Assembly: GCF_001896135.2 (NCBI RefSeq)
Contig: NZ_MPOH02000019.1
Span: 380,032 to 430,202 of the forward strand
DNA length: 50,171 nucleotides
Source of the DNA: Streptomyces phaeoluteigriseus
Lineage (GTDB): Bacteria; Actinomycetota; Actinomycetes; Streptomycetales; Streptomycetaceae
Direction of reading: 5' to 3'
Numbering within the stretch: position 1 is the stretch's first letter; the number at the start of each line of letters is the position of its first letter. Below, piece after piece: positions 1 to 9,462 of this stretch. The notes beneath the pieces were generated by a model. The model did not search any database and was not told where the DNA came from. It saw only the letters and a list, made by a program, of their open reading frames with translations. The position numbers and the translations under genes are program-made.

Positions 1-1131
1 GAGGGAGGCCGGTGCGGATGCGGAGTCGGGGGTCGGAGCCGGAATTGGGGCTGGGGTCGGGGCGGGGTCGGGCTGCGAGGGTGCTTCGGCAGCGGGCCCG
101 GGCTGTGGGTCGGCGGGCTCATCGGGCCGCTCCCCCGAAGGTGCCGCGGGCGGTCCCGCGGGCTGCGGTTCCGCCTCCGCGCCGAGCCGTGTCGTCCCCA
201 CGTCTTCGCCGGGCTCCCGCGGCCGCGCCGTGTCCTGCGGTTCCGCGGGTTCGGTGGTGGCGGACGGTGTCGACCGGCCTTTCGGGGCCGCAGCCTCCAG
301 TGCCTCGGCCACCTCCGCCGGGTCCGGCCGTCGGTCGGGGTCGCGGGCGAGCAGGCGTACGAGGAGCGGGGCGAGGGGACCGGCCTGTTTCGGCTCGGGA
401 AGGTCGGCGGCGAGGATCGCGGCGAGCGTGGCCTCCACCGTCGTACGGCGGAAGGGGGACCAGCCCTCGACGGCGGCGTACAGCAGGACGCCGAGGGACC
501 ACAGGTCCGAGGCGGGACCGGCACCGCGGCCGGACATCCGCTCGGGGGCGACGAACTCCAGGAAACCGACGAACTCGCCGCTGGCAGTGAGGGATTCCTC
601 GCCCCGGACGTGCGCGATGCCGAAGTCGGTGAGGACGACGCGGCCGTGCGGGCCGAGCAGCACGTTGGCGGGTTTCACATCCCGGTGGACGATGCCGACG
701 GCGTGCGCGGCGCGCAGCGCGCCCAGGACGGCGAGGCCGATCCGCGCGGCCTCGGCCGCGTCCAGCGGGCCGCGTCGCAGCGCCTCGTGCAGGGACTCGC
801 CGCGCACCAACTCCATGACGATCCAGGGCAGTCCGTCCCGGAGGCCCTCGCCCTCCTCCACCACGACGTCGTGGAGGGAGACCGCGGAGGGATGGTCGAC
901 GCGGGCGGCGGCGCGGGCCTCCCGGTAGAGCCGGTGGGCGGCCCGGCGGTGGAACTCGTCCTCGGGGTCTCCCGGTAACCGGGGTTCCTTGACGGCAACT
1001 TCGCGGTCCATGAGCAGGTCTCGGGCCCGCCACACGGTGCCCATGCCGCCGGAGCCGATGCGTTCGAGCAGCCGGTAACGCCCGCCGACAGTACGGCCGT
1101 CGGCGCCTCCGGGATGCCCGTCGTCGCTCAT
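1..1131 (-). CDS. Ser/Thr protein kinase K1 (C-terminus beyond window)
   Basis: Eukaryotic-type (Hanks) kinase that phosphorylates Ser/Thr on unknown substrates. 377 residues are visible; the gene runs off the left edge, so a membrane helix and outer domain like those of its neighbours cannot be seen. From ATG at 1131: glycine loop SGGMG near residue 27, ATP lysine K48 (VAVKEP), catalytic HRDVKPAN with D151, DFG with D169, and APE near 195. After about residue 290 it becomes Pro/Glu/Ala-rich and probably disordered. It starts 26 bp after the K2 stop, so co-transcription with K2 is likely. No strong ribosome site is seen before the ATG, which fits translation following K2. The kinase call is certain; the signal sensed is unknown. 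Confidence 0.93.
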   Translation of the reverse strand, partial: MSDDGHPGGADGRTVGGRYRLLERIGSGGMGTVWRARDLLMDREVAVKEPRLPGDPEDEFHRRAAHRLYREARAAARVDHPSAVSLHDVVVEEGEGLRDGLPWIVMELVRGESLHEALRRGPLDAAEAARIGLAVLGALRAAHAVGIVHRDVKPANVLLGPHGRVVLTDFGIAHVRGEESLTASGEFVGFLEFVAPERMSGRGAGPASDLWSLGVLLYAAVEGWSPFRRTTVEATLAAILAADLPEPKQAGPLAPLLVRLLARDPDRRPDPAEVAEALEAAAPKGRSTPSATTEPAEPQDTARPREPGEDVGTTRLGAEAEPQPAGPPAAPSGERPDEPADPQPGPAAEAPSQPDPAPTPAPIPAPTPDSASAPASL

Positions 1132-1157
1132 GTCACATGACTACCACGAGCGGCCCG

Positions 1158-2873
1158 TCAGGGCTTGTCCACCTCGAGATGGGCGATGGCCGTGCGCGCC
1201 ACCTCCTGGCCCCGTTCCGTGAAGTCGCCCTTGCCGGGGTAGGAGATGGTGAGCTTGTACATGTCGCCCGCGGTGGACTTGTAGTAGAGGGTCCGCATCT
1301 CGCGGGGGCGGGGGTTCTGGGTGTCGTCGGTGGTGTAGACGACCGTGTTCTCGGCGGCCGGCCTGCCCTGGTACTCGGCGTTGGCGTCCGGCGCGGTCCT
1401 CGGTGCCTTCGGCATGTCGAGGGCGTAGCTGCCGTTGGTCTTGAAGTCGTCGTTGTCCTCGTACATCTCGGCGGCTGCCGAGTCCTTGATGTCGCCGCCG
1501 GTGTCCTCCGCCTTGCGGTCGACGGTCAGGACGATCGAGATGGCCCCGCTCGGGTCGGTGAAGCTGACCCAGTGGTCGTCGTCCGACGTCCGGTCCGGCT
1601 TGCCGGGCACGTAGTCCTTCGGCACCGCCAGCGTGGCGGTGACGTCCTTCTCGGCGCTCGTCCTCCAGTCGGCGGGCAGTCCACCGGTGGAGGGGTCGGC
1701 GACGATCAGCCAGGCCGCGATCGCCGCGGCGACGACGGTCGTGCCCAGCCCGGTCCAGAACAGCCTGGTGCCGACCCGCAGGCCCCAGCCGGCGCGCCCG
1801 GCACTGGCCTTGACGGACCAGCCGCCGATCGGATCCGGCGCGTCCACGGCCGGGGCCGCGGGCGCGGTGACCACCTGGGTGGGCGCCGGGGCGGGCGGGT
1901 TCGCCGCGTGTTCCAGGAGGGCGCGGACCCGCGGGGCCCGGGGGCGGCGGGCCGGGTCCTTCTCCAGCAGGCCGTTGATGGCCTCGGCGAGCGGGCCCTG
2001 CGCGGCGGCGGGCGGCGCGGGCGCGGCGTTGAGGACGGACTGGAGGGTCGCCGGGGTGTTGCTGCGGCGGAACGGCGAGACGCCCTCCGTGGCCGCGTAC
2101 AGCACCACGCCCAGCGACCACAGGTCGGACGCCGGACCGGGGCGCTGGCCCAGCACCCGCTCGGGCGCGATGAACTCGGGCGAGCCGACGAAGCCGCCGG
2201 TGTCGGTCAGGTTGGTCTCGCCCTCGATCTGGGCGATGCCGAAGTCGGTGAGGACGACCCGGTCGTGCCGCCCGAGCAGCACGTTGTCCGGCTTCACGTC
2301 CCGGTGCAGGATGCCCGCCGCGTGAGCGGCCTCCAGCGCGCCGAGCACCTCCAGGCCGATCCGGGCGGCCTCGCGCACACCCAGGGTGCCCTCCTCCAGG
2401 GCCGCGCCGAGCGACCGCCCGTTGACCAGTTCCATCACGATCCACGGCTGCCCGTCGACGACGGCGACGTCATGGACGTTGACGACGGACGGATGGTCGA
2501 GCCGGGCGGCGGCCCGCGCCTCGCGCCGCATGCGCTCGAACGCGTTGGACCGTTCCCGTTCGGGAAGGTGGTCCGGTACGCGCGGCTCCTTGACGGCGAC
2601 CTCCCGATCCACCGTCTCGTCCTTGGCCCGCCATACGGTGCCCATGCCGCCGTGCCCGAGCTTGGCGAGAAGCCGGTAGCGGCCCGCGATGAGCCGCCCG
2701 ACACCGGGTTCCTGCGGGGCCGAGGCGACCTGGGCGGGCATCGCGTAGGGGTTGTCGGGGTGCGGGACCCGAGGCGCTTGCGGAGGATGCCGCGCATCCG
2801 GCTGCCGAGGCGGTTGCAGAACAAAACTCGTCGTGTCGTCGGCCCCCTGGCCCGGTCCCCCGTCGTGGCTCAT
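1158..2873 (-). CDS. Membrane Ser/Thr protein kinase K2
   Basis: Receptor-like Hanks kinase of 571 residues. A proline-rich N-terminal stretch of about 60 residues precedes the kinase (GHGGMG near 73, K95 in VAVKEP, HRDVKPDN with D192, DFG with D210, SPEFIAPE near 231). A Pro/Ala linker leads to one membrane helix at about 371-391, followed by an outer domain of about 180 residues containing SFTDPSGAISIVL. I chose ATG 2873 over an in-frame start 51 bases upstream because the extra residues lack family character. There are no PASTA repeats, so it is not the PknB muropeptide receptor. It is flanked at short distance by K3 and K1 on the same strand, consistent with an operon. The ligand is unknown. 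Confidence 0.93.
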   Translation of the reverse strand: MSHDGGPGQGADDTTSFVLQPPRQPDARHPPQAPRVPHPDNPYAMPAQVASAPQEPGVGRLIAGRYRLLAKLGHGGMGTVWRAKDETVDREVAVKEPRVPDHLPERERSNAFERMRREARAAARLDHPSVVNVHDVAVVDGQPWIVMELVNGRSLGAALEEGTLGVREAARIGLEVLGALEAAHAAGILHRDVKPDNVLLGRHDRVVLTDFGIAQIEGETNLTDTGGFVGSPEFIAPERVLGQRPGPASDLWSLGVVLYAATEGVSPFRRSNTPATLQSVLNAAPAPPAAAQGPLAEAINGLLEKDPARRPRAPRVRALLEHAANPPAPAPTQVVTAPAAPAVDAPDPIGGWSVKASAGRAGWGLRVGTRLFWTGLGTTVVAAAIAAWLIVADPSTGGLPADWRTSAEKDVTATLAVPKDYVPGKPDRTSDDDHWVSFTDPSGAISIVLTVDRKAEDTGGDIKDSAAAEMYEDNDDFKTNGSYALDMPKAPRTAPDANAEYQGRPAAENTVVYTTDDTQNPRPREMRTLYYKSTAGDMYKLTISYPGKGDFTERGQEVARTAIAHLEVDKP

Positions 2874-2965
2874 GCGTCCATCAATATCGCGCCACACGGG
2901 CCGATATCCACCAGCGGCCCTCACCGGTCACAGACCCGTGACTCAGGCCGCCCTTTATCTCCCCT

Positions 2966-4594
2966 TTATTCCGGTACGAGCGTGTCGACCGCCACGTCGA
3001 AGTACTCCCGTGCCTCGCGCGCCTTCCCGACCGGCGCCGACACCCACACGTCGTACAGCCGCCCGCCGTCCTCCCAGCACAGGTCGTACGTGTGCCGGGC
3101 GCCCTGCGCCGCGTCGAAGCCGTTCCAGGTGAACTCCCAGAGGGCGGCCGGCCGTCCGGCGCGGGTGGTCTCGGTGACGTGGCCGTCGCGGTAACCGGGG
3201 TTGGTCTCCGGCCCCTTGGCCGCGGCCCGCTCCATCACGCCCAGCGGGCCGCCGGGTCGGGGCGCGGTGATCTTCACGCCGAGCCGGAAGACCCGCCCCG
3301 GGGACAGGTAGAACACCCGCTCGCCCTGCGGATCACGGGTGAACCCCTCCGGTACGGCCAGCGCGAACCCGGCCGGGTCGTCGACGACGCGATAGCCGGA
3401 GGGGGCACTGGGCCGCCCGTGGGAGGGAGCGGGCGTGGCGGTACCGCCGGGAGTGCCGCCGGACGTCGTACCCGCCGTACTCGTGGAACTCGTGGAACTC
3501 GTGGAACTCGCCGTATCCTTCGACCCGCTCGGCCCTCCCGGTGCCGAGGTCGACGGCGTGTCGCGCCCGTTGCCCTCACGGTCGAGCAGCAGTGCCGCCG
3601 CGGACACGCCCGCACCCGCCATCGCGGCGACCAGCAGCGCGGCCACCAGCACGCCCCGCGTCGACCGTGCGCGCAGGGGCGGGTCCGAGTCCGGGCGGGC
3701 GGGCCGCCGACTCGGGAGGTCGGCCCGCGTGGGCGTGTACCCGGTCCGGCCCGACGGCGTACGCCCGGTGTCCAGGAAGGCCCGCAGCATCCGCTCGGCC
3801 TCCTCCGCGCCCAGCCGCCGGTCCGGATCCCGCTCCAGCAGCCCCCGTACGACCGGCAGGAGCGGCTCGGCCTGCGGCGGCGTCCGGATGTCGGCGAAGA
3901 CGACGGCGTGCAGGATGCCGCCGAGCGAATCGCGGCGGAACGGCGACTCGCCGCTCAGCGCCGTACACAGCAGCGCGCCCAGCGACCACAGGTCGGACGC
4001 GGGACCGGTCCGCTCCCCCGACATGCGTTCCGGCGCGGTGTACTCGGGCGAGCCGACGAAGGAGCCCGTCTCGGTGAGGGTGGTGGCGCCCGCGACCTGC
4101 GCGATGCCGAAGTCGGTGAGGACGGCGCGGCCGGTGGCGGAGTCGACCAGGACGTTCGCCGGCTTGATGTCCCGGTGCAGCACCCCGGCGGCGTGTGCGG
4201 CGCGCAGGGCACCCAGCAGACCCGCGCCGATCCGGGCGGCCTCGCGCGGGTCGATCGGGCCGCGCTCGGCGATCCGGTCGGCGAGCGAGCCGCCCTCGAT
4301 CAACTCCATCACGATGTACGGCCGTTCGTCCTCCTCGACGACGTCGTGCACCACGATGATGTGCGGGTGGCTGAGCTGGGCGACCGCGCGGGCCTCGCGC
4401 AGCGTCCGGTCGCGGCGGGCGCGGGCCTCCTCGGCCGACAGGGCGTCGTCCTGGACCAGTTCCTTCACCGCGACACGCCGTCCCAGCAGGTGGTCCGTCG
4501 CCCGCCACACGATCCCCATACCGCCGCGCCCGAGCCTCGCCTCCAGCCGGTAGCGGCCCGCGATGACCCGGACGTCGTCCCCCTCGGTCCCCAT
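2966..4594 (-). CDS. Membrane Ser/Thr protein kinase K3
   Basis: Hanks kinase of 542 residues: glycine loop GRGGMG near 22, K44 (VAVKEL), HRDIKPAN with D142, DFG with D161, SPEYTAPE near 182, then a linker and one membrane helix at about 314-336. The outer part begins with a Ser/Thr/Gly-rich stalk, followed by a folded domain with the pattern GFALAVPEGF, a YLSPG strand and WEFTW. That pattern recurs in the outer domains of K4, K5 and the K6-linked ORF. ATG 4594 is preferred to an in-frame start 57 bases upstream, because the kinase begins only 10 residues later and the extra segment looks non-coding. About 90 bp separate its stop from the K2 start. Confidence 0.93.
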   Translation of the reverse strand: MGTEGDDVRVIAGRYRLEARLGRGGMGIVWRATDHLLGRRVAVKELVQDDALSAEEARARRDRTLREARAVAQLSHPHIIVVHDVVEEDERPYIVMELIEGGSLADRIAERGPIDPREAARIGAGLLGALRAAHAAGVLHRDIKPANVLVDSATGRAVLTDFGIAQVAGATTLTETGSFVGSPEYTAPERMSGERTGPASDLWSLGALLCTALSGESPFRRDSLGGILHAVVFADIRTPPQAEPLLPVVRGLLERDPDRRLGAEEAERMLRAFLDTGRTPSGRTGYTPTRADLPSRRPARPDSDPPLRARSTRGVLVAALLVAAMAGAGVSAAALLLDREGNGRDTPSTSAPGGPSGSKDTASSTSSTSSTSTAGTTSGGTPGGTATPAPSHGRPSAPSGYRVVDDPAGFALAVPEGFTRDPQGERVFYLSPGRVFRLGVKITAPRPGGPLGVMERAAAKGPETNPGYRDGHVTETTRAGRPAALWEFTWNGFDAAQGARHTYDLCWEDGGRLYDVWVSAPVGKAREAREYFDVAVDTLVPE

Positions 4595-4658
4595 GCGCCC
4601 ATCATGCCCCAACGGACGCCGCGCCTCCGGGGCGCCGACCGGCCAACTCACGGACGGT

Positions 4659-4722
4659 ACGGGCCCCTCCGGGAGCGGGGGCCGGGGATCACGGGCCCCT
4701 CCGGGAGCGGGGGCCGGGGATC
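4659..4722. repeat. Perfect 32-bp tandem duplication carrying a hairpin
   Basis: Two identical 32-bp units lie head to tail (4659-4690 and 4691-4722). Each contains a GC-rich inverted repeat, GGCCCC/GGGGCC with an inner CTC/GAG pairing, of the type that ends transcription in actinomycetes without a U tract. The right-hand unit overlaps the first bases of the K4 stop codon, so the duplication also copied most of that stop. It lies between K4 and K3 and may weaken read-through from K4 into K3. Confidence 0.75.
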
Positions 4723-6505
4723 AGGAAGTGCTCGGCGGCTCCCGCCAGCTCTGGAGCACGGAGGTGAACTGCCGGGCGGTGCTCGCCCAGTCCGCCGCGG
4801 GCGAGGACATGTAGATGACGTACTCGGTCCCGTCCCGGGAGATGTACGTCTCCTCGATCGCGCGCCGCGGACCCGGGAAGTCCGTGTCCTTGGCGAGCGC
4901 GGTCCAGGTGTACTCCCACCGGGCGCTCTCGCGGTCCCGGTAGGTGTTCCGCTCGAGGGTGACCCTCTGGTAGTCGGCCAGCCGCTGGAGCTGCTGTTCG
5001 AGGTCGACCTGGTGGGCGTAGGGGTCGTCGAAGTCAGGGGAGGCGTCGATGGCGATGCGGACGAAGTGCTCGCCGCCGTCGGGCGAGTAGTCGATCTGCT
5101 TGAGGTCGGCGTCGTCCTGGTACACCGACCGCTCCCAGCCCGGGGGCAGCGAGAGCCCGAAGCCGAGGGGGTCGTCGATGTCCACCCGGGAGTCGGCGAC
5201 GGTGCCCTGCCCCGACCCCTTGCCGTTGGGGGTCTGGCTGGGACTCGCGGTGGGGCTCGGCGAGCCGGAGCCCTGCGCCGTACCGTCAACGCCCCACGTC
5301 CGCAGCGCCACCGCCGTACCGCCCCCCACCAGCGCGGCGACGACGACCACGAGCACGAACCTGCGCAGCCGGCGACGCCGCAGCGGCTTCGGGGGCGGCG
5401 CGGACGGGCCGTGTCCCAGCCCCGTCGGGCCGATGGCGGTCGGGCCGCCGGTGACGAGGTGCGCGTGGGCGCCGGAGGCGGCGGGGACGGGCGTCGTCGC
5501 CCCGGCGTACGGACCGGACGGCGGACCGGAGGCCGGGTACGGCGTGGCACTGCCGTTCGTGAAGTGGGGAGCCCCGCCGGTCGTCCCGCCGGTCGTCCCG
5601 CCGGTCGCGACGGTGCCCTGCGTGCCGTGCCCCGCCGGTCCCGCGTACTGCGTCGGTATGTAGGCCTGCGCCTCGTCGGGCCGGCGGCCCTCCGCCGCCT
5701 CCGCGAGCAGGCGTTCCGCACCGGCCGTGTCGGGCCGGGCGGCCGGGTCCTTGCGCAGCAGCGCCGCGATGACGGGCGCGAGCGGGCCGGCGTACCGCGG
5801 CTCGGCGGGCTCCTCCTCGACGACCGCCTGCATCGTGGACAGCGGCGAGGTGCGGCGGAACGGCGAGCGGCCCTCCACCGCCGTGTACAGCGTGGCGCCG
5901 AGCGCCCACAGGTCGGAGGACTGGCCCGGGTCGTGGCCGCGGACCCGCTCGGGGGCGAGGAAGTCGACGGACCCGACGACCTCTCCGGTGCGGGTGATGG
6001 TGGTGTCGCCGTCGATCTGGGCGATGCCGAAGTCGGTGAGCAGGACCCGGCCGTCGTCGGAGAGGAGCACGTTGCCGGGCTTGACGTCGCGGTGCAGGAC
6101 GCCCGCCGAGTGCGCGGCGCGCAGGGCACGCAGCACCCACAGGCCGATCCGGGCGGCCTCGGTCGGCTCGACACGCCCGTCCGCCTTGACGGCGTCGGCC
6201 AGCGAGCGACCCTCGACCAGCTCCATCACGATCCAGGGGCGGCCGTCGTGTTCGAGGACGTCGTGCACGGTGACGACGGCGGAGTGGTTGATCCGCGCGG
6301 CCGCGCGGGCCTCGGCCCTGGTGCGCGCCAGCAGGACCGTACGGTCGCTCTCGGACACGTAGAGCGCGGCGGTCAGCTCCTTGAGGGCGACGGCCCGGTG
6401 CAGCAGCTCGTCGTGCGCGCGCCATACGCGGCCCATGCCGCCGCTGCCGATGGCGTCGACGAGCCGGTAGCGGCCCGCGACGAGCAGGCCCTGCATCTGA
6501 TTCAC
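4721..6505 (-). CDS. Membrane Ser/Thr protein kinase K4
   Basis: Hanks kinase of 594 residues: GSGGMG near 20, K42 (VALKEL), HRDVKPGN with D140, DFG with D158, then a long Gly/Pro/Thr-rich linker containing a short GGTTGG duplication. A basic stretch (LRRRRLRRF) precedes one membrane helix at about 390-410. The outer domain has the shared pattern GFGLSLPPGW, YSPDGG, WEYTW and a C-terminal YVIYMSSP strand. The start is debatable: GTG at 6505 has a GGGG block at workable spacing, while ATG at 6496 is too far from it, so I chose GTG. K5 lies about 160 bp upstream on the same strand. Confidence 0.92.
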   Translation of the reverse strand: MNQMQGLLVAGRYRLVDAIGSGGMGRVWRAHDELLHRAVALKELTAALYVSESDRTVLLARTRAEARAAARINHSAVVTVHDVLEHDGRPWIVMELVEGRSLADAVKADGRVEPTEAARIGLWVLRALRAAHSAGVLHRDVKPGNVLLSDDGRVLLTDFGIAQIDGDTTITRTGEVVGSVDFLAPERVRGHDPGQSSDLWALGATLYTAVEGRSPFRRTSPLSTMQAVVEEEPAEPRYAGPLAPVIAALLRKDPAARPDTAGAERLLAEAAEGRRPDEAQAYIPTQYAGPAGHGTQGTVATGGTTGGTTGGAPHFTNGSATPYPASGPPSGPYAGATTPVPAASGAHAHLVTGGPTAIGPTGLGHGPSAPPPKPLRRRRLRRFVLVVVVAALVGGGTAVALRTWGVDGTAQGSGSPSPTASPSQTPNGKGSGQGTVADSRVDIDDPLGFGLSLPPGWERSVYQDDADLKQIDYSPDGGEHFVRIAIDASPDFDDPYAHQVDLEQQLQRLADYQRVTLERNTYRDRESARWEYTWTALAKDTDFPGPRRAIEETYISRDGTEYVIYMSSPAADWASTARQFTSVLQSWREPPSTS

Positions 6506-6667
6506 GTTGCCCCGCAATGCTCTTGACAGGATCAGCGTAAAGACCGGTCCGCGTCCGGGGAACCAGCGGGGGCCCACGGAAACCGCACTGTGACGGTTGT
6601 CGCTTCTGCCTCCGCGCCGGAACCATCCGCGTCGACCGGACGACCGGAGGTGTCACCGACCGGTCGC

Positions 6668-9187
6668 TCACCCCGTGTAGCGGTAGCTGGCCGACGCCTG
6701 CTCGAACAGCCGCGTCACCTCGTCCCGCTCGGCCTCCGGGCCACGCAGCTGCACGACGTGGTACCGCCCGTCGAGGAGCAGCGCCACATTGCGCACGAAC
6801 AGCTCGCGCCCGTCGCCGTCGGTCCAGGTGAACTGCCCCTCGGCCGAGATCCGTCCGCCCACCTGGATGGTCCGCAGCCCGGAGGCGGTGGCCCAGCTGG
6901 AGTCGCGGTACGGCTGCAACTCGCTCTCCTTCTCCCGCTGGTACACCATCGGGTCGCTGCCGTACTGAGCGGCGGAGTCCCGCCCCGGCACCACGATCAG
7001 CTCGAAGCCGGAGTGCGTGTAGACGACCTGGCCGCGCCCGTTCTTCGGGGTGCGGTCCCAGCCGTCGGCGACGGCGAGCTGGAAGCCCTCGGCGTCCTTG
7101 CGCAGGGTGAAGCCGCCGGGCAGCGCGCCGGACTGCGTCTCGGTGGCCCCGGAGGCGGACTCGGAGGGGGTGTTGCCCGACGCCGGAGGGCTTCCGTCGT
7201 CGGGCCGGGGCTCGCTGCTCGCATCGGGCGCCGGATCGACCTGGCCCGCGGCACCGGTCTGCTCCGCACCGCCCGCGCTGCCGGTGCCCTCCTCGCCCGC
7301 CTTGGGCATGAACATCACGGCGTACGCGATCGCCGCCGCCAGCACCAGCAGCACCACCAGGACGAGGGTGCGGCCCAGGCTGCGCGGCGAACGACCCGTC
7401 TCCGCCCGGCCCCGTTTGTGCCGCCCGTGCGTCGCGGGCAGGCCGGCGCGCCGTCTGCGCACCAGCTCGCCCCTGCGGCGCACGATCGGCAGCCGGCGCG
7501 GGTCGGTGGGCGGTGTGGCGACGACGTGGGTGCCCGCCTCGGGTTCGGGCGCCGAACGCACCAGCGAGCGCAGCCAGCCGCGCAGTTCCTCGAAGTCCAG
7601 TCGCTCGGTGGGGTCCTGACGCAGCAGCGACTCCACGACCGGCCGGAGCGGGCCGCACTCCTCCGCGAAGGCGGGCGGTTCGGCGCAGACCAGCTGCACC
7701 AGCTCGGCCGTCGACTCCTCCGGATAGGGGGCATGCCCCTGCACGGCGCGGAACAGCAGCGCGCCGAGCCCCCACAGGTCGGTGGCCGGCCCGATGGGCG
7801 CGGCCAGTTGCCAGTTCTCGTGCACGGGCCCGGCCTGCTCCGGCGCCCACCTCTCCGTGACGGGTCCGACGACGGACATCCGCGCCTGCCGCGCCCGCTC
7901 GGCCGCCAGCGCCGTGGCCGGCCCGCGCCGCACCGCGGCCCCGGCCGGCTCGTCCCACCGCGTCCCGGCGGGTGCGCCGCCGGCCTGCGGCGGCACCGCG
8001 CCGGTCCCGAGGGCGATCGGCGCCGGTGCGCCACCCACACCGTAGGGATCGGCGCTCTGCCCGGGGGACGTACCCCCACGCCACCCGGCCCCTGCTCCCG
8101 GCCACTGCCGAGGACGTGACGGCGACGGCGCCGCGCCCGCGATCCCGGTCCCGGTGTCGCCCTCGACGGGAGTGCGGGCACCCGGCAGCGCCGTCCGGCC
8201 GCCCTGCTGCGCCTCCTGCACCCGCGCGGCGGCCCGGGCGCCCGCGCGGTACGCGGCGATCGCCCCGGCCCGCGCGGCACGGATGTCCCCGCCCGTCTCC
8301 ACGGGTCTGCGGGCCACCGCACCGGAGGCCCCGTTCGCCGACTCGGCTGCCGCGGCGGGCAGCCCACCGGCGGCCCGCGCCTCGATCGCCGCGCGCCGAG
8401 CGGCCTCGGGATCCACGCCACGGACCCCACCGACTCCGCCGACACCACCGGGCGCACCGGCACCTCGCCCCGGCCCCGGCACACCGGGTGCGCCGACGCC
8501 ACCCCGGCCGCCCGGCGGCTGCTGCCCCTGCTGCGCCTGTACCTGTACCTGCACCTGTTCCTCGTCCACCGGCACCGGGTCGTACCCGCACAGCGCCTCT
8601 TCCGCCGCGCCGACCGCCAGCCCGGTCAGCATGACCCGGCCGTCGTCGCAGACCAGCACCGTGCGCGCGGTGATGTTCCGGTGCACCCAGCCGTGCGCGT
8701 GCAGCACCCGCAGCGCCATGAGCACGTCGGAGGCGACCTCCGCCGCCCGGTACGGCGTCAGCGGCTTCTCGGCGAGCAGCGCCGCCAGCGGCCGGGCGGA
8801 CACCAGTTCACTGACGACCCACAGGGAACCCCCCTCGGCGAACACGTCGAAGACCTGGTCGAGCCGCGGATGGTCGGGGATGCTCGCGGCGGCCTGCGCG
8901 GCCTCGACGGCCCGCCGTACGACGGGATCCGCAGGGCGTCGCGTGCTCGCGCCGGTGACCCTCGGGGGCCGGCGCGCGCCGCGCTCCCGAGCCGTGAACC
9001 CCTCGGGCAGACCCTCCGCGTCGAGCACCTCTGCCTCGACGACCTCCGGCAACGGCACCTGCCGGACCAGCACTTCCTGCCCGCTGTAGGTGTCGAAGGC
9101 CCGGGTCTCGGTGAGTTCGTACTCGTCGGACGGCGGCAGCGGCAGGCGGTAGCGGTCGGCGAGTACCCGTCCCGCATATTCGTCCAC
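6668..9187 (-). CDS. Receptor-like pseudokinase K5
   Basis: 839-residue relative of the neighbouring kinases that lacks the catalytic set. There is no glycine loop, the VAVK lysine position reads VLVR (about 39-42), HRD reads HRN (169-171), and DFG reads TGL (188-190). Between the TGL position and the next recognisable kinase element (WAPEQ, DLWGLG) lies a Gly/Pro/Ala/Gln-rich insert of roughly 250 residues. The C-terminal lobe, a basic stretch, a single membrane helix (about 610-635) and an outer domain with the shared GFQLAVADGW...FTWTDGDG pattern are kept. The family fold is clear, but catalysis is unlikely. It may act as a scaffold or allosteric partner for K4 and K6. The frame is intact throughout. 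Confidence 0.9.
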   Translation of the reverse strand: MDEYAGRVLADRYRLPLPPSDEYELTETRAFDTYSGQEVLVRQVPLPEVVEAEVLDAEGLPEGFTARERGARRPPRVTGASTRRPADPVVRRAVEAAQAAASIPDHPRLDQVFDVFAEGGSLWVVSELVSARPLAALLAEKPLTPYRAAEVASDVLMALRVLHAHGWVHRNITARTVLVCDDGRVMLTGLAVGAAEEALCGYDPVPVDEEQVQVQVQAQQGQQPPGGRGGVGAPGVPGPGRGAGAPGGVGGVGGVRGVDPEAARRAAIEARAAGGLPAAAAESANGASGAVARRPVETGGDIRAARAGAIAAYRAGARAAARVQEAQQGGRTALPGARTPVEGDTGTGIAGAAPSPSRPRQWPGAGAGWRGGTSPGQSADPYGVGGAPAPIALGTGAVPPQAGGAPAGTRWDEPAGAAVRRGPATALAAERARQARMSVVGPVTERWAPEQAGPVHENWQLAAPIGPATDLWGLGALLFRAVQGHAPYPEESTAELVQLVCAEPPAFAEECGPLRPVVESLLRQDPTERLDFEELRGWLRSLVRSAPEPEAGTHVVATPPTDPRRLPIVRRRGELVRRRRAGLPATHGRHKRGRAETGRSPRSLGRTLVLVVLLVLAAAIAYAVMFMPKAGEEGTGSAGGAEQTGAAGQVDPAPDASSEPRPDDGSPPASGNTPSESASGATETQSGALPGGFTLRKDAEGFQLAVADGWDRTPKNGRGQVVYTHSGFELIVVPGRDSAAQYGSDPMVYQREKESELQPYRDSSWATASGLRTIQVGGRISAEGQFTWTDGDGRELFVRNVALLLDGRYHVVQLRGPEAERDEVTRLFEQASASYRYTG

Positions 9188-9411
9188 GATGCCTCCCCCG
9201 GCCGCCCGGTCGGTCAGATCCGTTCGTCACGCGGACCGTCTCCACCGGATCCAGCCGAACAGCTGGATGCGCACGGTCCGCAGCCACTCACGATACGTGC
9301 CGGAGGCAACCCGCAAAGAGGGGATGCGAGATCTGGACGCACCGAACCCGCCCCGAAGCCTCATCGAAGCCGCATCGAAGCCGCAGAACCCGCATCGAAC
9401 GCCTGCCGGGG

Positions 9412-9446
9412 GCGCGCCGAGCGCCCGCCGGGGGCGCTCGGCGCGC
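9412..9446 (-). terminator. Long hairpin after the K6 unit
   Basis: Perfect 14-bp inverted repeat GCGCGCCGAGCGCC (9412-9425) and its complement (9433-9446), loop 7 nt, lying 16 bases past the stop at 9463 on the minus strand. There is no U tract, as is usual for Streptomyces. It marks a likely transcript end before K5. The rest of 9188-9411 is the probable K5 promoter region, with short direct repeats of CATCGAAGCCG and no recognised motif. Confidence 0.7.
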
Positions 9447-9462
9447 GGGTTGCCGCCCCGCG

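Noticed and set aside
3092..6526. Open frame of 1144 codons on the plus strand
   Set aside because: Antisense to K3 and K4. High GC keeps the opposite frame open; no ribosome site or protein family.
6523..6550. TTGACA promoter on the plus strand before K4
   Set aside because: TTGACA at 6523 has no -10 at 16-19 bases and no plus-strand gene follows.
5286..8591. Open frame of 1101 codons on the minus strand
   Set aside because: Shadow of K4 and K5; Arg/Gly/Ala-rich without family motifs, while the overlapping frames are clear kinases.
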